From assembly GCA_017414845.1 (NCBI GenBank), contig JAFQJY010000043.1, positions 1 through 9,361 on the forward strand: a stretch of DNA of 9,361 nt, in the 5' to 3' direction. The notes beneath the pieces are model-generated. The model did no database searches, had not been told where the DNA came from, and was given only the letters and a program-made list of their open reading frames with translations. Positions 5,808 through 9,361 of this stretch are shown here, in pieces. The translations under genes and the position numbers were made by a program. Each line of letters starts with the position of its first letter. Position 1 is the stretch's first letter. The DNA comes from Alphaproteobacteria bacterium. Its GTDB lineage: Bacteria > Pseudomonadota > Alphaproteobacteria > RF32 > UBA3637.

Positions 5808-7037
5808 ATGTCAAATACGTTAAATTTACAAGAAAACAGATTATTAAACCCTATTCGTATGTTGGGACTATCTCTTTTCTTTGAGATGCAGATTTGGCTT
5901 TTACCCTTTTCATTGTTCTTTTATCAACAAAACGGACTGAGCACGGAAACGTTTTTTCTTTTTCAAAGTATCTTTTTCTTTGCATCTTTGCTGTTGGAAA
6001 TACCGACCGGTTATATTTCCGATTTAATTCCTCGTAAATGGATTATTGTTATTGCTTACTTATTTAACATCGTTCGGCTTCTTTTATTTCTGTTTTTCTA
6101 TGGTTACGTTCCCGTTTTACTGGGTGAGATTTGTTATGCCTGTTGCAAATCATTCCTCTCCGGTTCCATAGACAGTTATGTTTATGACTTTTTAAAGGAG
6201 AAAAAAGTACATCACAAAATGCTGGCAAAATACGGCAAAGTATCGTCTATGATGTCCCTTGGAACAGCCGTTGCGTCACTGTTGAGTGTGTTTGTCTATA
6301 AACAGGGACTTTATGCTCTGGTTATTGTAGAATATATTGTTGCTTCTTTCGGACTTTTGATTGTTTTATTTTTACCAAACATTGCCGTTTATAAAAGAAA
6401 AAATCTGGAAGTCACAGAAATTTTTAAAACCGTCAATTTTATCAGGTATAAAAAGAATCTGTGTATTTTACTTGGTTTTACAGCCATCTGTTTTGCCACG
6501 ACAAACATTTTTGCAACCTCTTTTCAACCTATTTTAAAAGAAGCATCCGTTCCCGTTGCTTTTTTCAGTATTCTTTATTTCTTTAATCATATGACACGTG
6601 CCATTACCTCTCACTTTTCTCAGAAAATAAAGAAAACTTTGGGGTTAAAAGGCCTTATCATACTGACAATCTTTTTACTCTCCTGTTCTTTTGTCGGTTT
6701 TTTACTGACCGGATATTATGTTTCATCTGCCTTTGCCATCATGGTCGTTGCACTTGCCTGTATCAGCATTTCTTTTCATTTAGTCATACAAATCGTTACC
6801 GTATCTTATTTACATACGGTTGTTCCTAACGCTTTACGTTCAACCTGCTCTTCTTTTTTGAGCCTTATTTTAAAAGGATCAAGCGCCATATCGCTGTTTT
6901 TCTTTAAAGACTTCGTTAAAGTACAGGAAAATACTTCTTCTGTCTATGCCGTCTACGGTATTCTTTTTTCTGCGACATTATTTTTTCTGTACCGTAAATT
7001 GTCTTTAAAGAAACTTTCTCGTATTTCATCACCTTGA
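5808..7037 (+). CDS. Major facilitator superfamily transporter
   Basis: This 409-residue inner-membrane transporter has roughly a dozen hydrophobic segments from about residue 17 to 395, the usual size for the superfamily. The diagnostic loop 2-3 motif is GYISDLIPRK (68-77) with G68, D72, R76 and K77, preceded by LLEIPT. A second family-like segment, SGSIDSYVYDFLKEKK (118-133), resembles the SGxxDAxxYD region of a subgroup of bacterial MFS efflux proteins. VVPNALRSTCSSFLSL (338-353) resembles the corresponding segment of the second half. The substrate cannot be read from the sequence; drug or metabolite efflux is the usual role of such proteins. I chose ATG 5808 because it follows the promoter and a weak AGAAAG site; an upstream TTG at 5751 is the -35 itself. 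The last 9 bases overlap the convergent 501-residue gene. Confidence 0.88.
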   Translation: MSNTLNLQENRLLNPIRMLGLSLFFEMQIWLLPFSLFFYQQNGLSTETFFLFQSIFFFASLLLEIPTGYISDLIPRKWIIVIAYLFNIVRLLLFLFFYGYVPVLLGEICYACCKSFLSGSIDSYVYDFLKEKKVHHKMLAKYGKVSSMMSLGTAVASLLSVFVYKQGLYALVIVEYIVASFGLLIVLFLPNIAVYKRKNLEVTEIFKTVNFIRYKKNLCILLGFTAICFATTNIFATSFQPILKEASVPVAFFSILYFFNHMTRAITSHFSQKIKKTLGLKGLIILTIFLLSCSFVGFLLTGYYVSSAFAIMVVALACISISFHLVIQIVTVSYLHTVVPNALRSTCSSFLSLILKGSSAISLFFFKDFVKVQENTSSVYAVYGILFSATLFFLYRKLSLKKLSRISSP

Positions 7038-8534
7038 CGGGAAAACATATTCTGCCTGAACACATTCGTCATTGATTTTTGTGAAACTCAGTACTTTTGT
7101 CTGATAAAGCGGATGACTGTATTTTCTTGTTTTATCTGCACAGTTTTTCATCCCCTGATACAACGGCGCCCGTTTTTCTTCTTTATTACTCAGATGACTG
7201 TTTATCATATTTCTGAACGTTCTGTTTTGGTTTTCTATAAGAGGGATATGAAAACCGTTATGCGGATACCGAACCGAAACGTCCGTATATTTTTGATGTA
7301 ACTTTTTTATCTGTGAAATAATATAATCACTGTATCTCATTTGATAGGCCCACAAATTTCCATACGACGCAATAAACACGGCAAAGCACCAAATAACGCC
7401 CACGGCACAGGCATTAATACTCCGCCGAGCAACTTTATTAGACATCATACTTAAATCTAAATAACACAACGAAATCAACATTCCTAAATTGATAATGGTT
7501 CTTTCATCAAACTGTGGATTTATCAGAAGTGCCTGATAAATAAAAAGCGTTGAAAACAAACCTAAGCATACAAAAATGCCGATTAAAAAATTATCAAATT
7601 TTTCAAACCGACATTTCACTTTTATCGCTTTATACAAAACATGAACAACAAACATTATCCACGAACCGATAAATATGTATGCGAAGTGTGTGTCTTTAAA
7701 GTTATTCCTCAACAAACTAATCAATTTATTCAAACTATTCAAAGTCGTATCAAAGCACTGTTTCGGTCCGCTACACAGCCGTAAATGATTCGCCGTATAA
7801 GAACCTTGATGTCCTAAGAAATAACTCAGTACTTTATCCGCTATCATAGAACAAACAAAGACACAAAGTGTCCCTAAAATCATCAATATAAGAATTTGTC
7901 CTATTGTTTTTTTATTTTCTAAAAAATCTCGGAAAGACAGATATATCAACAACAACAAATAGCAACCGATTGCCGACTGATAAAATCCGAGCCAGAAGAA
8001 CGCCGTTATAACAGAAACTGCACAAAACAGACCCTTCCCTTTTTCCCAAAAAAGAAAAGGAATAACCGCAAATAATATACTCGCACACATATACGGCGCA
8101 TCCATACTGTAAGATATATTCTGAGCGTAAAACGGACACAGCCCTATCATTGTCCCTAAAAACAGTCTGAAATAATCCGTCCGACGACAAACAATATGAA
8201 CGAACATAAACGTTGCCAACGCCAATATAAGCAGTGCCAAAAGCCTCGGCAATGGCTGTATGTCTTGCGTATCAGGACTTGCAAACACAAGGGGAATAAG
8301 CCAGTCATTTAAATATCTTCCTCCACCGGGTATCCACGGATGTGTATTACCGATAACACGATCATTATCCGCCGCAAAAATCATAAACGACCGAATAAGC
8401 GGGAAATATACGGTAAAATAAACAGCCCATACAAAAAATAATTTTTTTAAAAAAGACGGCATCTGAAAAAAGGATAAAAACACCTCTTTTATATCTTTAA
8501 GACCCCCTTTTATTTTAGGCAAAATATAACTCAT
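7029..8534 (-). CDS. GtrII-type glucosyltransferase domain membrane protein
   Basis: The 501-residue polytopic membrane protein fits the GtrII family (Shigella type II O-antigen glucosylation). Those enzymes transfer a sugar from a bactoprenol-linked donor to a polysaccharide on the outer face of the inner membrane. Family-like features, in order, are the acidic loop DNDR (56-59) after the first helix, the HPWIPGGGRYLND segment (65-77), SYSMDAPYM (141-149), and the helix WLGFYQSAIGCYLLL (181-195). About ten further hydrophobic segments continue to about residue 392. A soluble tail of about 100 residues, rich in His, Lys and Asn, follows. DNDR is the best catalytic candidate by position; this is inferred. 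The start ATG overlaps the stop of the upstream gene (ATGA), and GGAAG lies 7 bases upstream. Acceptor and sugar are unknown; no GtrA flippase or GtrB bactoprenol transferase is in view. Confidence 0.82.
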   Translation of the reverse strand: MSYILPKIKGGLKDIKEVFLSFFQMPSFLKKLFFVWAVYFTVYFPLIRSFMIFAADNDRVIGNTHPWIPGGGRYLNDWLIPLVFASPDTQDIQPLPRLLALLILALATFMFVHIVCRRTDYFRLFLGTMIGLCPFYAQNISYSMDAPYMCASILFAVIPFLFWEKGKGLFCAVSVITAFFWLGFYQSAIGCYLLLLIYLSFRDFLENKKTIGQILILMILGTLCVFVCSMIADKVLSYFLGHQGSYTANHLRLCSGPKQCFDTTLNSLNKLISLLRNNFKDTHFAYIFIGSWIMFVVHVLYKAIKVKCRFEKFDNFLIGIFVCLGLFSTLFIYQALLINPQFDERTIINLGMLISLCYLDLSMMSNKVARRSINACAVGVIWCFAVFIASYGNLWAYQMRYSDYIISQIKKLHQKYTDVSVRYPHNGFHIPLIENQNRTFRNMINSHLSNKEEKRAPLYQGMKNCADKTRKYSHPLYQTKVLSFTKINDECVQAEYVFPSR

Positions 8535-9361
8535 TTTATTACTTCCAACTCAACACAGTAAGGATTTATTTGTTCAAATTTAAAGAAATCATTTTGTTGT
8601 AATATGCCTGTTTGCCCCTGCCGAGAAACATCCGGACAAGGACGAATACGTGCATCCAAAAAGAAGTTCATATAGTCATAAAAATACATCGGATGAGTTA
8701 AATCAAAAAAGATTAAATCATTCAGTATCGGATATTCCTGTGCCTTGAAGGGAATCAGAGGTATCTGCATTTTTTTAGGTTTAACAAGCAGATTATCTAT
8801 TTTCCGAGACATAATTACTTCGTTTATCATTTCAAAAGTAACCCTTTCGTACTGTTTTTGTGCTATCAACAAATTTCCGAATTTATTCCCGAAAACTATC
8901 AATTGCCAAACGAATAAACATCCTATAACTTTAATTGATTTTTTGACAATTGCATTTTGGATATCAGACATCATCAGAAGCATACAACTCAAAGCACAGC
9001 CTACGCCAAACCCGACATCCGACATATTAAATGTACTGACAAGGAACAACGCCCCTACAATCAACACAACCGAACCGACACACAAAATCAGTCTGTCTAT
9101 CCATTGCCGATAATGCCGATTTTTCATAAACGAACCGAATATATATCCTATAAAAAAGAGAATAATTGCAGAAAAAGTAATTCCCAAAAAATTATGTCCC
9201 CAATAGGCAACATAATAATCAAATAGTTTTTGTACATTTCCCGAAAAATCATCTTTTAAATTGTAAAAAAGGCCACCGAAAAAAAGCATGGAAATCAAGG
9301 GAAGCGAAAAAACGCCACCTTGTCCTGATATCTTTTTCTGTATCATTTTAAAAGAGAAAAC
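8531..9361 (-). CDS. C-terminal part of a second GtrII-like membrane protein (5' end outside the window)
   Basis: The frame is open to the right edge with no stop. The first in-window ATG (9346) has no ribosome-binding site (the bases before it are CTCTTTTAAA), so the true start probably lies beyond the window. From that ATG 271 residues are visible. They contain several membrane helices (about 12-30, 52-74, 87-104, 109-125, 136-153) and then a soluble tail. The visible part aligns by eye with the C-terminal half of the 501-residue neighbour: FGNLLIAQKQYERVTFEMI (157-175) against YGNLWAYQMRYSDYIISQI (391-409), with matching helices before it. It is therefore most likely the C-terminal half of a paralogue rather than a new family. 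It ends in the ATGA overlap with the next gene, so the pair is translationally coupled and presumably acts on the same polysaccharide. Confidence 0.72.
   Translation of the reverse strand, partial: VFSFKMIQKKISGQGGVFSLPLISMLFFGGLFYNLKDDFSGNVQKLFDYYVAYWGHNFLGITFSAIILFFIGYIFGSFMKNRHYRQWIDRLILCVGSVVLIVGALFLVSTFNMSDVGFGVGCALSCMLLMMSDIQNAIVKKSIKVIGCLFVWQLIVFGNKFGNLLIAQKQYERVTFEMINEVIMSRKIDNLLVKPKKMQIPLIPFKAQEYPILNDLIFFDLTHPMYFYDYMNFFLDARIRPCPDVSRQGQTGILQQNDFFKFEQINPYCVELEVIK

Noticed and set aside
8745..9226. Two plus-strand frames of 122 and 89 residues
   Set aside because: They are antisense to the GtrII-like membrane gene, and the products are rich in T, I and N as expected from reversed hydrophobic codons.

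Overview
The window reads as an AT-rich Gram-negative chromosome segment, most likely an alphaproteobacterium with an anaerobic or host-associated lifestyle. Two observations suggest this. The PriA N-terminus has an alphaproteobacterial look, and a divergent xerC/priA pair is, from memory, a familiar arrangement in that class. The IscU-like/GGGtGRT gene pair is known to me mainly from anaerobes. This placement is inference; no ribosomal RNA or other direct marker is present.

Left part (1-3202): a probable 3' end of an unidentified gene (1-108) is followed by a 140-bp spacer with three inverted repeats. Then come xerC (minus, 249-1199) and priA (plus, 1253-3202), divergent across 53 bp. XerC acts in chromosome dimer resolution and PriA in replication restart, so this is a chromosome-maintenance block. 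XerC has all six catalytic residues. PriA has its helicase motifs and zinc cysteines but appears to lack the winged-helix domain.

Middle (3226-5064): a two-gene operon with its own extended -10 promoter encodes a cysteine-rich IscU/NifU-N-like protein and a GGGtGRT-family protein of unknown biochemical role. The two reading frames overlap, and the operon ends in a strong, symmetric terminator. That terminator also serves the next operon from the other side. The next operon (minus, 5083-5564) encodes an unrecognised 46-residue membrane microprotein and a 104-residue His/Cys-rich exported or membrane-anchored protein. Its promoter is close to the sigma70 consensus.

Right part (5565-9361): an AT-rich divergent promoter region separates the small-protein operon from an MFS transporter (plus). 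The transporter gene converges on, and overlaps by 9 bp, a minus-strand pair of GtrII-type membrane proteins. The complete one has 501 residues. The other is cut by the window edge, and the visible part looks like the C-terminal half of a paralogue. Their stop and start codons overlap (ATGA), so they are translationally coupled. They probably decorate a surface polysaccharide with sugar from a lipid-linked donor.

The least explained content is the His/Cys-rich protein with its microprotein, the GGGtGRT/IscU-like pair, and the shortened PriA.
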